64,000 nucleotides of DNA. Source: Agapetus fuscipes (lineage: Eukaryota; Arthropoda; Insecta; Trichoptera; Glossosomatidae). The DNA lies in NCBI GenBank assembly GCA_951799405.1, contig OX637333.1, positions 18,847,960-18,911,959 on the forward strand, read 5' to 3'. The translations under genes were made by a program, and so were the position numbers. The notes beneath the pieces are model-generated. The model was given only the letters and a program-made list of their open reading frames with translations, did no database searches and had not been told where the DNA came from. Every line of letters starts with the position of its first letter. Positions within the stretch are counted from its first letter, which is position 1. This document shows, piece by piece, positions 21,443-33,477 of the stretch.

Positions 21443-22847
21443 TTGTCGGTGAGGCGGAAGCTGTTCACGGCCTTTGTAGATCTGGAAAAGGCTTTTGACT
21501 CAGTAGACAGAGGTATGTTATGGGATGTTTTGAAAGCATACGGAGTGAATGGGGCTCTCCGAGGTGCGGTGCATGCAAACTATGAAAATAGTAAGGCATG
21601 TGTCCGTATTGATGGTGAGTATAGTGAGTGGTTTGAAGTGTATAAGGGTGTGAGGCAAGGATGTGTGATGAGTCCATGGCTATTTAACATAGTTATGGAC
21701 AAGTGTGTCAGGGATGCTAGACTTAATGATTGTGGATTGATGATAGGAGAGAGCAAAGTAAGTGTTCTACTGTATGCAGATGATGCAGTTCTTGTATCTG
21801 ATTCTGCAGTAGAATTGCAAACAATGCTCTCTAGATTGAATAAAGCTTTGTTAGGTAACCATTTGAAGTTGAATGCAAGTAAGACGAAAGTATTGATTTT
21901 TGAAAGAGATGATGAAAATATGAATTATGAATTTAAAATTAATGGAATGAATGTTGATGTCGTAAATGAGTTTGTATACCTGGGAAGTAAGTTTGAAAAA
22001 GATGGAAGAATGACCGGTGAATTTGAAAGAAGAATAATGAAAGGCAGGTACATACTGGGTGCTACCGCTAGCATCGCCAAAAACCAGAATCTTTCAAAAA
22101 ATGTTCGACTGGCGGTGCACGGTGGTATACTAGTGCCCACTCTGATGTATGGAAGTGAAGCCTGGACGGTGAGTGAAAGTGAGAGTTTTAGTAAAGTCCA
22201 TACGGTAGAAATGGACTACTTAAGAAGTATGATTGGAAAAAGACGAAGTGATAGGGTGAGGAATGATTTTGTTAGAGAGGAATGCGGTGTAAGAGAAAGT
22301 GTGAAAGTAAAGATTAAAAGAAGTATACTTAGATGGTTTGGACATTTGGAGAGAATGAATGAGGAAAGAATGACGAAGAAAGTATATGCTGCAAGAATTG
22401 ATGGATGTCGTGGAAGAGGAAGACCGAGAAAGGTATGGATGGACCAAATTTTCGAAATAGCGAGTGAATGGGATATAATCTATAATCTATAATCTAAGTT
22501 GCAAGGATATATTCATTTAAAGCTCTCAGATGTATGCCCACAAACAAACACGTGTAGTTCGCGCTTACAAATGCTGATTGTGTACTTACAAATAAAATCC
22601 ATACTCAAATGAACATAAGCCCTGCAACTCCTGCCGACATTCCCTGAAACAGGGGTGACATTGGCAAAGTGAACCATTTTTTACAGTATGGGTGGTCAGC
22701 CTCATACCAACCTATAAGTCAAGGAAGGATATCCAGAGTCATAATAAAAGGAGAGCTTGTATGAAAAAAGTTATGACTCTGGATGAAATGCAAGAAGTAT
22801 GCAAGGACAGGAAGAAGTGGCGGCTAATCTGCAATGCTGATTTGTAG
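21443..22847 (+). pseudogene. RTE-like LINE reverse transcriptase, 5'-truncated and SINE-interrupted
   Basis: The frame opens at 21443 but the first codon is TTG, so the true start is missing. RT motifs in order: AFVDLEKAFDSVDRG (A), GVRQGCVMSPWLFN (B), LLYADDAVLVS (C, catalytic YADD), SKTKVLIF (D), FVYLGSKF (E). A C-terminal region typical of RTE-like elements follows (YGSEAWTVSE, RWFGHLERMNEERMTKKVYA, CRGRGRPRKVWMDQ). The N-terminal endonuclease is absent. A 250-bp repeat at 22477-22726 interrupts the ORF after ...IASEW. The frame resumes at 22733 and ends at TAG 22845-22847 (tail ...MKKVMTLDEMQEVCKDRKKW). Apart from truncation and insertion I see no frameshift, which suggests a young copy. 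The exact clade (RTE or a relative) is not settled. Confidence 0.88.
22477..22726 (-). repeat. F250 repeat inserted in LINE ORF
   Basis: A full-length 250-bp copy in minus orientation, with its ATAGATT-type tail at the low end. It is flanked by the 6-bp direct repeat GGATAT (22471-22476 and 22727-22732). Removing the copy and one repeat restores the LINE frame exactly, which fixes the boundaries of the family. Confidence 0.9.
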
Positions 22848-23206
22848 CGTTGGTTTATTAGCTTGCTACATTTTTTGCACAAGACATTTTTGACTTTTTT
22901 TGTATAGATTTATTTTTAAGGTTTTGTTGTTTTCTTATATTTAAATGTTATTTATTACTCGTATTCCTTGACTTATAGGTTGGTATGAGGTTGACCACCC
23001 ATACTGTAAAAAATGGTTCACTTTGCCAATGTCACCCCTGTTTCAGGGAATGTCGGCAAGAGTTGCAGGGCTTATGTTAATTTGAGGTTTGGATTTTATT
23101 TGTAAGTACACAATCAGCATTTGTAAGCGCGAACTACACGTGTTTGTTTGTGGGCATACATCTGAGAGCTTTGAATGAATATATCCTTGCAACTTAGATT
23201 ATAGAA
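22848..23206 (+). mobile_element. LINE 3' UTR ending in F250 sequence
   Basis: About 115 bp of AT-rich 3' UTR (shared with the copies at 19410-19530 and, reversed, 32206-32280) is followed at 22966 by a complete F250 unit ending CTTAGATTATAG. Because the same junction (ttattNctcgtattccttgac) recurs in several LINE copies, the F250 sequence is an integral part of the LINE 3' end here. Confidence 0.8.
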
Positions 23207-23777
23207 GTAAGCAAGTGCGAGGGAGTCAGATAATAAAACGAAAAACCTACACGAAATGTGAAGTGTTAGCATGCGTACATAGTTTGTAGTCTGTAGAAAA
23301 TAAGAACTATGGAGCGGTAGGACGAGTCATGGAACTAATAAAAATAGTTTCTCGCTCGCAAATAATCCGCTACTAAAGGTGCTATCAAAAAAATAGATAC
23401 GCTTGATCCCACCCTGGAGTGTTCTGGATGAAGCAAACAGAGGAAAAACGTCCAGATAACATAAAAAGAACAGCAAATATGAACAGCAAACAGCAAAAAT
23501 CCATAATACGATCGCGTGTAGAGATAGGCAAGAAGTGGTTTAATACCTACATGATTCTAGCTAGAGTCTTATCAGATTCTGATGAGAAAAGGGTGGACGA
23601 GAAAATGACAGCTATGGAAATAAAGCTCTCAGGTTTCGATATCACGACGAAAAAGAAAGGATGCATTGAAAGTAAACAAGTGCGAGAGAAACAAAAATAG
23701 CCTATTAAGAAGCTTTTGATGATGGTTTATCGTTTGTGGACGAACACAGTTTGTCGAATGGAAGAACAATGGAGCCT

Positions 23778-23917
23778 ATGTTCATTTGAGATTTAGGTTT
23801 TTATTTTGTAAGTGCACATTCATCATGTGTAAGTGTGAAATTACACGTGTCTGCTTGTGGACATGCATTTGATATGAATTTTGAATGAAAAGATATCTTT
23901 GCAACTTAGATTAAATG
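23778..23917 (+). repeat. F250 copy, 5'-truncated
   Basis: Contains gttcatttgagatttagg through ttgcaacttagattaaatg; lacks the first ~110 bp. Confidence 0.65.
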
Positions 23918-24145
23918 AGTATATGATCTGTGGAATATATACATAGAACTATGAAAATGCGGTGTTGGGTAGGTCTCTCAGATAACAATCGTCTGGCAAG
24001 CCAATCTTGTAACTCAACACCTTCTGTGCAAGAATTCTTTTATCAATCTTTTCAACCCACGACGGAAGTCAAGATGAAATATTTGTTAAGTAAACAACTT
24101 ATTGTAATGTGCTACTGTAACTGTGACCAGCTGTTATTCCACTAA

Positions 24146-24405
24146 GGGTGAGGATGTCAGAAATGATTTGGTTTCTGTGTTAATTTCAAACCCAAAAATT
24201 AAAGCCGGCAAGGTTTATTAAGTTTTTATAAGAAATGTGCCAGCCCCCTGGGGAACTGGAAAACCACTACTTCAACTGAAGCGGTTGGCAAAGGCCAGCC
24301 CTCTTACCTGTAAAAATATAAAGGTTCCACTCGCCACATACCACCGCTTCGGGGAGAACGTGGCAATATGTTACACAATATATGTAGCTTAGAAGTGTAG
24401 CGTAG
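24146..24405 (+). repeat. SINE-A lacking tRNA head
   Basis: Begins gtgaggatgtcagaaatgat and ends tgtagcttagaagtg; the first ~70 bp are missing. Confidence 0.75.
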
Positions 24406-24465
24406 AGCGTAGTAGCGTGCGGTCAGTAATAACAATAATAATAATTCTAAGCTGGCTGGGCCGCT

Positions 24466-24621
24466 GAGTAAAGGCTGAGTAATCATAGCCGGTATTTTAT
24501 TTTGGGGTTTGAAATAAACACGGAAACGGGATATCATTTCTGACACCCTCGGTGGGAATTGAAACCGAGCTCATGGCATGGAATGCAAGCACTCTACCAA
24601 CTGAGCTATCTACCGAACCCG
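24466..24621 (-). repeat. SINE-A 5' half
   Basis: Reverse complement gives the tRNA-like head and body up to the gactcagcct region; the rest of the body is lost. Confidence 0.75.
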
Positions 24622-24973
24622 ATTGAAAAATGAACGACTTCAATTTGAATGTATCCTTTATTATATTACCCTTCGTCGTCGTCATTCGTCGTCGAGTTTC
24701 GATTTTCAAAATCAATGCCATCACAGCAGATGAAACACATTCATGCTCTATAGCAAATTATTTTTTGTATATATGCTGCAATGCGGCGAGCTTACGCGTG
24801 TGTGTTTAGAAATGTATGAAAACTTTTAGGAATTAATCTGTTTGTTCATACTAAAAATGTATGGAACAATATTGACATCTAGCGGCAAAACGTAAAAGTT
24901 TTTTTTACATTTTCTTTTATTTCATGCAAATTAAAAATAAAAAAAAAGCCAAATAAAAATGGATTTCAATCTG

Positions 24974-26600
24974 TAATCTAAGTTGCAAACATATATAACA
25001 TTTGAGATTCATATTACATGCATTCTTACGAGCAGACATGTATAAGTTCTAATCTAATCTAATCTAAGCTGCAAAGATATATATCATTTAAGATTTATAT
25101 TAAATGCATTCCCACAAGCAGATATGTATAAGTTCCCGCTTACATATGCTGCATGTGTACTTACAACATAACAGCCCATTCCAAATGAACATAAACCCTG
25201 CAACTCTTGCCAACCTTCCCTGAAACAAAGGTGAATTTGCAAAGTAAACCATTTTTTAAAGTATGGGTGGTCAGCCTCATACCAACCTATAAGTCAAGAA
25301 AATTATTTTGTGTATTTCTTTACATAATCTAAGTTGCAAAGATACATACCATTTAAGATTCATATTAAATGCATTCCCACACGCAGACAGGTACAATTAG
25401 TTCACGCTTACAAATGCCCAATGTGGACTTGCAAAATAAAAAAAACTAATCTCAAATGAACATAAGCCCTGCAACTTTTGCCGACTTTTCCTCAAACAGA
25501 GATACAATTTGCATGGTAAACCATTGCTTACAGTATGGGTGGTCAGCCACATACTAACCTTTTAGTCAAGGAAATTATTTTGTTTAGTTCTATAATCTAA
25601 GTTGCAAAGATACATACCATTTGAGATTCATATTAAATGCATTCCCACAAGCAGACAGGTACAAGTTCACGCTTACAAATGCCCAATGTGGACTTGCAAA
25701 ATAAAAAAAACTAATCTCAAATGAACATAAGCCCTGCAACTCTTGCCGACTTTTCCTCAAACAGAGATAAAATTTGCATTGTGAACCATTGCTTTCAGTA
25801 TGGGTGGTCAGCCACATACTAACCTTTTAGTCAAGGAAATTATTTTGTTTAGTTCATTAATCTAAGTTGCAAAGATACATACCATTTGAGATTCATATTA
25901 AATGCATTCCCACAAGCAGACAGGTATAAGTTCGCGCTTACAAATGCCCCATGTGGACTTATAAAATAAAAAACTAATCTCAAATGAACATAAGCCCTGC
26001 AACTCTTGCCGACTTTTCCTCAAACAGAGATCAAATTTTCATTGTAAACCATTCTTACAGTATGGGTGGTCAGCCACATACTAACCTATAAGTCAAGGAA
26101 ATTATTTTATTAAGTTCTATAATCTAAGTTGCAAAGATACATACCATTTGAGATTCATATTAAATGCATTCCCACAAGCAGACAGGTATAAGTTCGCGCT
26201 TACAAATGCCCCATGTGGACTTATAAAATAAAAAACTAATCTCAAATGAACATAAGCCCTGCAACTCTTGCCGACTTTTCCTCAAACAGAGATAAAATTT
26301 TCATGGTAAACCATTCTTACAGTATGGGTGGTCAGCCACATACTAACCTATAAGTCAAGGAAATTATTTTGTTAAGTTCTATAATCTAAGTTGCAAAGAT
26401 ACATACCAATCGAGATTCATATTAAATGCATTCCCACAAGCAGACATTTATAAGTTCGCGCTTACACATAATGCATGTTGACTTACAACATAAAAACCCA
26501 ATCTCAAATTAATATAAGCCCTGCAACTCTTGCCAATCTTCCCTGAAACACAGCTGAAATCTTCAAAGTGAACCATTTTTTAAACTATGGGTGGTCGATT
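24974..26600 (-). repeat. Tandem array of F250 units, ~265-bp period
   Basis: Tail motifs aatctaag(t/c)tgcaaa occur at about 25061, 25325, 25594, 25859, 26121 and 26383, with spacings of 262-269 bp. A partial unit lies at 24974-25050 and the last unit is truncated near 26590. The units are all in minus orientation and separated by the same aaattattttNttNagttctat linker. Middle units are almost identical; the outer ones are more diverged. This is array growth by duplication, not independent insertion. Confidence 0.9.
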
Positions 26601-27838
26601 TTCTTTTACAAAGGCTGCATGTTTTTATTTTACATGTTTTCCGAATTTTAACGCGAGGAAACTATGCGCAATATACACATTCACCAAATGTTAAGGGGTT
26701 GGGCTGCGTAGCAGCCAGGGGCAACGCCCCTAGTTTTTTTTTAATTGTGAGTTCTTTAGTTTTTTTTAATAGTAGTAATGCTCTTTTTTGCTCTAACCTG
26801 CCCTAGTTACGTATATAAAAACACAGAGTTACGTTTGCCCGCTGATTTTTTTTTTTTTTAATATCCATTTTTTGAAGTATAAATATGAAAAAAGTATTTT
26901 AAATTATCTGCGGACATAAAGAAATTAAATGATTCCCTTCGGTACCTATGTTAAAAAATATTTAAAACTGTTATACCTAATCCTTTAGGTACCTACTATT
27001 TTTTTTTAATATTTTCATAAAACGATGGGAAAGATTTAATTAGAGATAATATTCAATACAAAAGACACAACTAAATATGTGACATACAAAAATTGGTTCA
27101 AATTTCATTCAGAGAAAAATTGCTGATCCAACCGGAAAGATCGTCGAGGGAAAAATATTTTTAAGCCGTGGCGTGATTAAAAGAAAATGTTAATCAAAAT
27201 GTGAAAACTTACATACGAATCGGTATTTCAGGAAGTCAGCGGTATAGCCGATGACATTACCGATTTCCCATTAATTTCCTTGATTAATAAAAACTTTTCA
27301 ACGCTCCTCACCGTCCCCCCTATTACAAACTTTTAGTAAACAACCACAAACAACGTAAAATTAATATTATTATTTGATTCAGCAAGTGCCAACCATACAA
27401 AATAATCGCATTAAAAATGACTGCAAAATAATTGCTTTCTGGCAACTTCATGAATCAGTAAAGATTTATTTTATCAAAAAAAATAAAGTAAAGATAAATA
27501 GATAATATGTCTTTATTATTTTTTGCAAAAGTTATAATTTTACGTTATTTTTAGTTTAAAAAGACAATAGAAGGTAAAAAGAATATATATTAAAAAAATG
27601 TATGTAGGTACTTTCTATGGAAAACATGTAAATAATTTGATTCAAGTACAAAAGTTGCATACATAAAATCAGAAAGCAAGTGAACAGATGATGACTTATT
27701 GTTTAGATAAAATTTACTGTAGAAGTAAAAATTCAAATAGTTCAAATAAGTTTTTTCAGTTCTTGTAGGGTTACACTTTCATAGACAATATAATTATTAT
27801 TTAACCTACCACGTGACACCAGCTGTCAGTTTGACACT
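26600..27838. other. AT-rich intergenic stretch before dysbindin
   Basis: Apart from the double hairpin at 26690 I see no repeat or gene. The last part contains nothing promoter-like until the GC-richer 27.85-28.05 kb. Confidence 0.5.
26690..26740 (+). repeat. GC-rich double hairpin in AT-rich DNA
   Basis: gggctgcgtagcagcc and aggggcaacgcccct are adjacent hairpins followed by agttttttt. A Helitron-like 3' end (hairpin plus CTAG) is possible but unproven. Confidence 0.4.
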
Positions 27839-27849
27839 TCAACGCTTTG

Positions 27850-28140
27850 ACATTAATGCCCGCTTTCCACTGCGAGCGGGAAATAGCTGAGCGGGAGCGG
27901 GAAATAGCTGAGCGGAGCGTAGTGAAATAGTTTTGGCCTTCCATTGCGAAAGAGTTTTAAAAAATAATGGTATTTGCCTTCCACAGCCAACGAGCTCGGC
28001 GGAGTGAGCTAGGCGGGAAATGAGATGAGTCAGATGAAAGAGTTGTTTAATGGTGGGCACTGTATTTATGTTATCTCTGTGTGGTGTGATTTGATAGTTT
28101 CTCATAATAAAGACTCATTTCTATCGAAAGTAGTGTCAAA
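27850..28140 (+). promoter_or_regulatory. Probable dysbindin promoter/5' UTR
   Basis: A GC-richer segment with a 24-bp direct repeat (gagcgggaaatagctgagcg at 27874 and 27896) and related gcgggaaat words. It lies directly upstream of the dysbindin ATG. No TATA box seen. Confidence 0.4.
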
Positions 28141-30703
28141 ATGTTTGATAGCTTTAGAGACAAGCTGTATTCCGTCGTTCAAGACGGGATAATATTGAAT
28201 AATACAGTCAGGAGGAAGATATCCGAGGCTCAAAGTTCGTCGAAAACAAATACCAAGCTCCACGATTCGTATGGAGAAAGGATCAACTACGCCGCCGGCT
28301 CTGAGCTCCTTGCCAAATATCAGAAGGACTGGACGGAGCTCCACGAAAATGCAGAGAGAAATGCCAAGCAAGCTGAAAAAGTTGATGTACTTATGGCTGG
28401 CATTAGCAGGTAAGGTTATTTCTTGAGTGTATAACTGTAACTCTGTCGCTATTACGCTAGGGGTGGCCAAAGACTGCTGAGCTGCCTCCACTCTTTCCCA
28501 TCCTCGCCTATGTCTTTTTTAAAATGCTTCAAAAATTGGGATAAGTGACTTCATGTATCGTTGGTAGAGTGCTTGCATTCCATGCCGTGAGCTGGAGTTC
28601 GAATCCCCCAAGAGTGTCAGAAATGAATTCCTGTTTCGGTGTTCATTTCATACTCAAAATAAAATACCCACAAGGTGTACTCAGCTTTCACAGAAATAAG
28701 AGAGCAGGAGGAAAATAAATAAGTTCCACTCTTCAGATGTGACCCCAATGCGGGAGAACACAGCTAGAAGTTACACAGTTTATATACATAGTTGAGTTGG
28801 GTTTATTTATGCATACTTTTCTCCTAATATTTACCTATCATTCATTGGATCATCTCTAATTTCAGGTATACAAAGCTTCAGCTAGACAGCGTGTCTTCGA
28901 TCAACTCTTCGTTATACAGCCTTCCCAAGGTCATATCTGCAGTGGAGCAATGCGGAGAGCAGCTGAGGAGGCTGACAGACAAGTTCTGCCGGCTGGAGAC
29001 GGACCTTATAGCCCTGGAGGCCATCATAGACAAGGGGGACTACCAACAGAGGATGACGGAGCACAAATTCCAGCTTATCATGTACAAGGAGAGAAAACTT
29101 GGTAAATTAGAAAACAAAGCAAGATTGGGTTGTCTCTAAAGGTGCACTTTTTCCAGGGATGTATCATTTGGTCAGCCATATACGTGGTGATTATATTCCT
29201 TTTCCTGAAACGAGGTGGCATTGGCAAAAGTGAACCAAGTTTTTACTGCATCGGGGTCAGCCTCATATCAACCCATTAGACAAGGAAGGAATGTGTACTT
29301 ATTGATTATAATCTATATAATCTAAGTTGCATAGGTATAAACATAAAAAAATAATTTTATATTTTTAATAGTTGGTCCTGCTCATGACATCTATGCTTCT
29401 TATTTTTCCTATGTTAAATCGATTTGTCTATTGCGAAACTACCTCCGGTGATGCAGAGGACCAGCTGCTCTTCCATCTCTTGGGTGGTCAGCCTGGTAGA
29501 CGCTGGCCATCTGGTTTTTTGTGTGCAACGACTGGGATTAACCTATATATATTCATGCGGCCTATATGGTCCCTCCAGAACTGTCTCCTCTTCCTACTCC
29601 ATCTGATGATGTCAGCAATGTCACACATGCTTCTGTTTATGACAACTATGTATGTCACCCATACTCAAAGAGATGAAGATGCACTGTAGGTATGTTTTCC
29701 ATCACCCTGTATGTTTTTCTTCTTCTACTTCAGCATCATTGGAAGACAGTCGTGTGCAACTGGCGGCCCAGCAAGCAGCTGCGGCACGTGATACAGAGCT
29801 GAAGCAGAGGAACCTGCTGAAGGAGAGGCAGAGGGCAGCGCAGGTGGCTTTCCAAGAAGACCTGCATGCTTTCAAGACACAGGGAACCCTTCCAGGTATT
29901 ATTACTAGTGTAACAATCTCTTCTTCATCCTATTCCTCATTGCTGAGGGTTGTGATTCTTGTGCAAGCAATCACTCTTCTCCAGTTCTCTCTTGACTGCG
30001 CTGGCTGCAATGCTCCAACCACCGAGGTGTCTGCTGTTGTCTTTACTTGATCGGCTCTACGTGTGGGGGATCTTCCTCTTCCTCTCTTCCCCTCCAAGTA
30101 AGAATATGGCATATACTAATACTTAAACCAGAGTCAAGTCACCCAAACGTACAGTTAAATGATATAAAAATACATTTTTTTTTCAAATTACACAATTAAA
30201 AAATAAACTTTTTCATCAAGACCATCGGTCATAACTTGATAAAAAAATGTTAAATGAACTAACAAAGTCCCTCCAAAAAATATATATTTCTAAGCAAACG
30301 TCACAAGTCCATGCTCCTAGTGTTCTTAGCAACAAATAACAAAATACATATTAGGGTGGTTTCTCCCTAGAAACCCGGCTGTGTTACGTCACAATTTTGT
30401 GTATGTCAATTCATGTGCAGACACTACTGAATTATGTACGGCAAATCACAATTGCAATGAGATTTACGCTCCTAAAAAGCTTTTAAAGTCTCAGATTGCT
30501 GCTAATGCTTCTGACTTTTTAGTTAGAGTTAGTCCATTCTCAATTTTCAAAAATCAGACCACTCCTGTTAATAAGGGTTCAATGTTTTGTTTACAGCTAA
30601 AAGATCGAACCAGTCGTCGGCCAACAGTTCGCAGCCTAGCCTGGAGGAGATAACCCTGGACGTGGATGATCACGGAGACTTGGATCAATTCTTGAGTTCC
30701 TGA
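28141..30703 (+). CDS. Dysb: Dysbindin (BLOC-1 complex subunit)
   Basis: Four exons: 28141-28409, 28866-29101, 29734-29895, 30597-30703. All have GT-AG borders and consistent phases, giving 258 codons including TGA at 30701-30703. The 257-residue product begins MFDSFRDKLYSVVQDG and matches the dysbindin family in layout: conserved N-terminal LHDSYGERINYAAGSELL and YQKDWTELHE, then a long central coiled coil (about residues 60-205, with VEQCGEQLRRLTDKF, LETDLIALEAIIDKGDY, YKERKL, LKERQRAAQVAFQEDL) and a short acidic C-terminus (LEEITLDVDDHGDLDQFL). It is slightly shorter than Drosophila dysbindin, as I recall it. Known role: BLOC-1 assembly in endosomal sorting to lysosome-related organelles and presynaptic homeostasis. 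Introns contain LINE tails and a SINE. A possible polyadenylation signal AATAAA lies at 31465-31470. Confidence 0.93.
28440..28515 (-). pseudogene. LINE tail fragment in dysbindin intron 1
   Basis: The reverse complement gives DIGEDGKEWRQLSSL followed by the accctagc end typical of these RT tails. Very short. Confidence 0.45.
28553..28800 (+). repeat. SINE-A in dysbindin intron 1, diverged
   Basis: gttggtagagtgcttgcatt and gagttcgaatcccccaag are kept; the centre is deleted. Confidence 0.75.
29186..29336 (-). repeat. Degenerate F250 copy in dysbindin intron 2
   Basis: Contains tgaaacgaggtggcattggc, gtcagcctcatatcaaccc and a tail-like ataatctatataatctaagttgc. Confidence 0.6.
29400..29650 (-). 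pseudogene. RT C-terminal remnant in dysbindin intron 2
   Basis: The reverse complement reads RSMCDIADIIRWSRKRRQFW, RDHIGRM and KPDGQRLPG, the RW..HIGRM..PxGxRxxG pattern of non-LTR RT tails. It has stops and no host similarity. Confidence 0.65.
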
Positions 30704-31194
30704 CAATAGAAAAGAATGCAATGACAGATGACCCTACTATGCATACATTCAAAATATCCCTTGAATGAATAACCTCACACGAGGATGATTTATTTCATTT
30801 TATACATAATGAAAGTTGAAAAGAACCATGTCCATAATTGAATAAGTTAGTGGCCTTAGAATCATTAAAAACCCCTACAGCTTGTAAGTATAGACTTACA
30901 CTGCAGTTGCGGTCATTTCACATATTTATATAGTAGATAATTAACTTTCAAGATTATTTATTCGTTTTATGGGTGAACTTACATTATTCTGGATGTTTAG
31001 TTGTTTCGCAGGCACCCTTTTTTCACAACGATCCTTCATTCTCATTGTTGTACAAAAAGGGTTTGTTTGAGCTATCTTATCCAATAATTAATTAATCTTT
31101 CTCTGTTACCCCAAAAAAGGTAATATTGACAGACAAATTTCAAAGACAATCATAATTATTTTCTCCGGCCCAGGGCTCGCAGCGATTTGTGACA

Positions 31195-31335
31195 ATTTTT
31201 GTTATTAAAAATCAGTTCATCCTCAGTCGTTGTGCATTGAGGGTGTTTCCTGAAGACATTGACTATGTCACCAACTAAACGCAGAGAATGATGTAAGTTC
31301 TCCCGAATATCCGAAAAGCCCAATTATTTAACTGT
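31195..31335 (+). repeat. Penelope-like fragment, diverged
   Basis: gtttcctgaagacattgac, ccaactaaacgcagagaatg and cgaatatccgaaaagccc. Downstream of dysbindin. Confidence 0.6.
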
Positions 31336-31675
31336 GTAGCTATTAGAATTGCAAATATGTGAAACAATCGTAATTCTAGCTTAAACCTAACAAAGGTGAT
31401 GTACGAACTAGATTATTAAATTTTATTACAATGACAATGAATTTACAAGTTATCAAAAAATGACAATAAAAGATACTAGTTCACTATTCCCATACATTTA
31501 AAATTAAGTATTTGACTTATAATTTAGTGTTTGAAAGAAATTAGTCAATTTATGTCCTTGGAATTATAGATTCCACTTGAAATATTTTATAAGGTGTTAT
31601 TTAGTCAGTAAAACATATCATTTTTATAAATTTAATTAAAATAAAAACTATCCCATCTTCCTATGGCTTGATTTC

Positions 31676-31931
31676 TATAATATATATAATCTAAGTTGCA
31701 AAGATATATTGCATTTAAAATTCATATCACTTGCATTGCCACAAGCAGGCAAGTATAAGTTCAAGTTCGCGCTTATACATGTCACATGTGGACCTACATA
31801 CAAGATAAAAAAAAAACAATCTCAAATGAACATAAGCCCTGCAACTCTTGCTGACCTTCCCTGAAATGGGTAGAGTGCAACATTTTATTACAACTTATGG
31901 TTGGTCAGCAACCTATAATGCTAGGAATACA
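31676..31931 (-). repeat. F250 copy
   Basis: Minus; tail ataatctaagttgcaaag, internal cataagccctgcaactcttg; diverged 5' end. Confidence 0.7.
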
Positions 31932-31955
31932 AACAGTAAATAATATTTAACTAGA

Positions 31956-32365
31956 TCTATAATCTATAATCTAAGTTGCAAGGATATATTCATTCAAAGC
32001 TCTCAGATGTATGCCCACAAACAAACACGTGTAGTTCGCGCTTACAAATGCTGATTGTGTACTTACAAATAAAATCCAAACCTCAAATGAACATAAGCCC
32101 TGCAACTCTTGCCGACATTCCCTGAAACAGGGGTGACATTGGCAAAGTGAACCATTTTTTACAGTATGGGTGGTCAGCCTCATACCAACCTATAAGTCAA
32201 GGAATACGAGTAATAAATGACATTTAAGTATAAAAAAAACAACAAAACCTTAAAAAGAAATCTATACAAAAAAGTAAAAAAATTCTTATGCAAAAAATGT
32301 AGCAAACTAATAAACCAACATTACAAATCAGCATTGCAGATTAGCCGCCACTTCTTCCTGTCCTT
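31956..32365 (-). mobile_element. 5'-truncated LINE copy (minus)
   Basis: F250 unit at 31956-32206, then the LINE 3' UTR and the last ~20 codons of the RT tail up to about 32365 (reverse complement encodes ...DRKKWRLICN-like sequence). Confidence 0.75.
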
Positions 32366-32431
32366 AAATATAAAAACAACAAAACCTTATAACTAAATAA
32401 TCATATAAAATTAAATCCTTAAACACATCCA

Positions 32432-32790
32432 TCTATAATCTATAATCTAAGTTGCAAGGATATATTCATTTAAAGCTCTCAGATGTATGCCCACAAACAA
32501 ACACGTGTAGATCGCGCTTACAAATGCTGATTGTGTACTTACAAATAAAATCCAAACTTAAATGAACATAAGCCCTGCAACTCCTGCCGACATTCCCTGA
32601 AACAGGGGTGACATTGGCAAAGTGAACCATTTTTTACAGTATGGGTGGTCAGCCTCATACCAACCTATAAGTCAAGGAATACGAGTAATAAATGACATTT
32701 AAGTTTACAAAAAAAACAACAAAACCATAAATCTATACAAAAAAAGTCAAAAATTTCTTACGCAAAAAATGAAAAAACATCCATCATAAT
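32432..32790 (-). mobile_element. F250 unit plus LINE 3' UTR remnant (minus)
   Basis: F250 at 32432-32680, joined at the usual junction to about 100 bp of the LINE 3' UTR, which fades out near 32790. Confidence 0.7.
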
Positions 32791-32874
32791 AAAAAAATCA
32801 GGATTATTTATTTGGTGAAACAACAGACCATAGATTTATTTTCAATTAAATGATACACATTACAGGCAAAGCCT

Positions 32875-32995
32875 AGTACTACTTTTGCATGAATAACACC
32901 TCAAGAGGCCTCCACGAGCCTGTTTGTGGCTGTAGAAAGAGACAATTTCTCAAGGAAAGGTGGATGGATCTTTTGTGGCCGGTTATGATGACTAG
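32875..32995 (-). repeat. SINE-B body fragment
   Basis: aggtggatggatcttttgtggccggt and neighbouring cacctcaagaggcctccacg; the head is not recognisable. Confidence 0.5.
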
Positions 32996-33299
32996 GAATG
33001 AATATTTTTAATAATTTTGTTGTCTGCCAGCAATGCAACTCACTACCTTCCGATTACCCGTCAAAAGCGTTAACTTCTACACCTCCGGCTTATCTTCTGG
33101 TATGTCCCTATTGGAAACCTTGTTTTATAAAATGGAGGTGTGACAAGAAAGACAGAGAAAAATCAAGCATACCTGCCGAGTTGATACAGTAACATAGTTG
33201 AATTGCTTGGATTATGAATGGCTAAGGAATCTAGTTTCCAAATCAACTTTCATCTTATTTCTTGGTTGCTATGCGCTGACAACTTGTGATGCAGTGTTG

Positions 33300-33440
33300 T
33301 TACTATTCCAGTGCATCCAGCTGAAATTCCGCTAGGGGTAGCCAGTACCTCTGCAGATGCATCTTCACTTTGTTCTGTCCTTACATACTTCATTCATCTG
33401 CTGGACATTCATCACTCTCTTCATGCATGCTCTTCTTTAT
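33300..33440 (-). pseudogene. Degenerate LINE RT C-terminal tail
   Basis: The reverse complement encodes CMKRVMNVQQMNEVCKDRTK followed by WRCIC, a diverged relative of the tail at 22740-22847. Confidence 0.65.
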
Positions 33441-33477
33441 TACGGAAATTCAGTAGGTAGGTATATTTTGACTCTAC

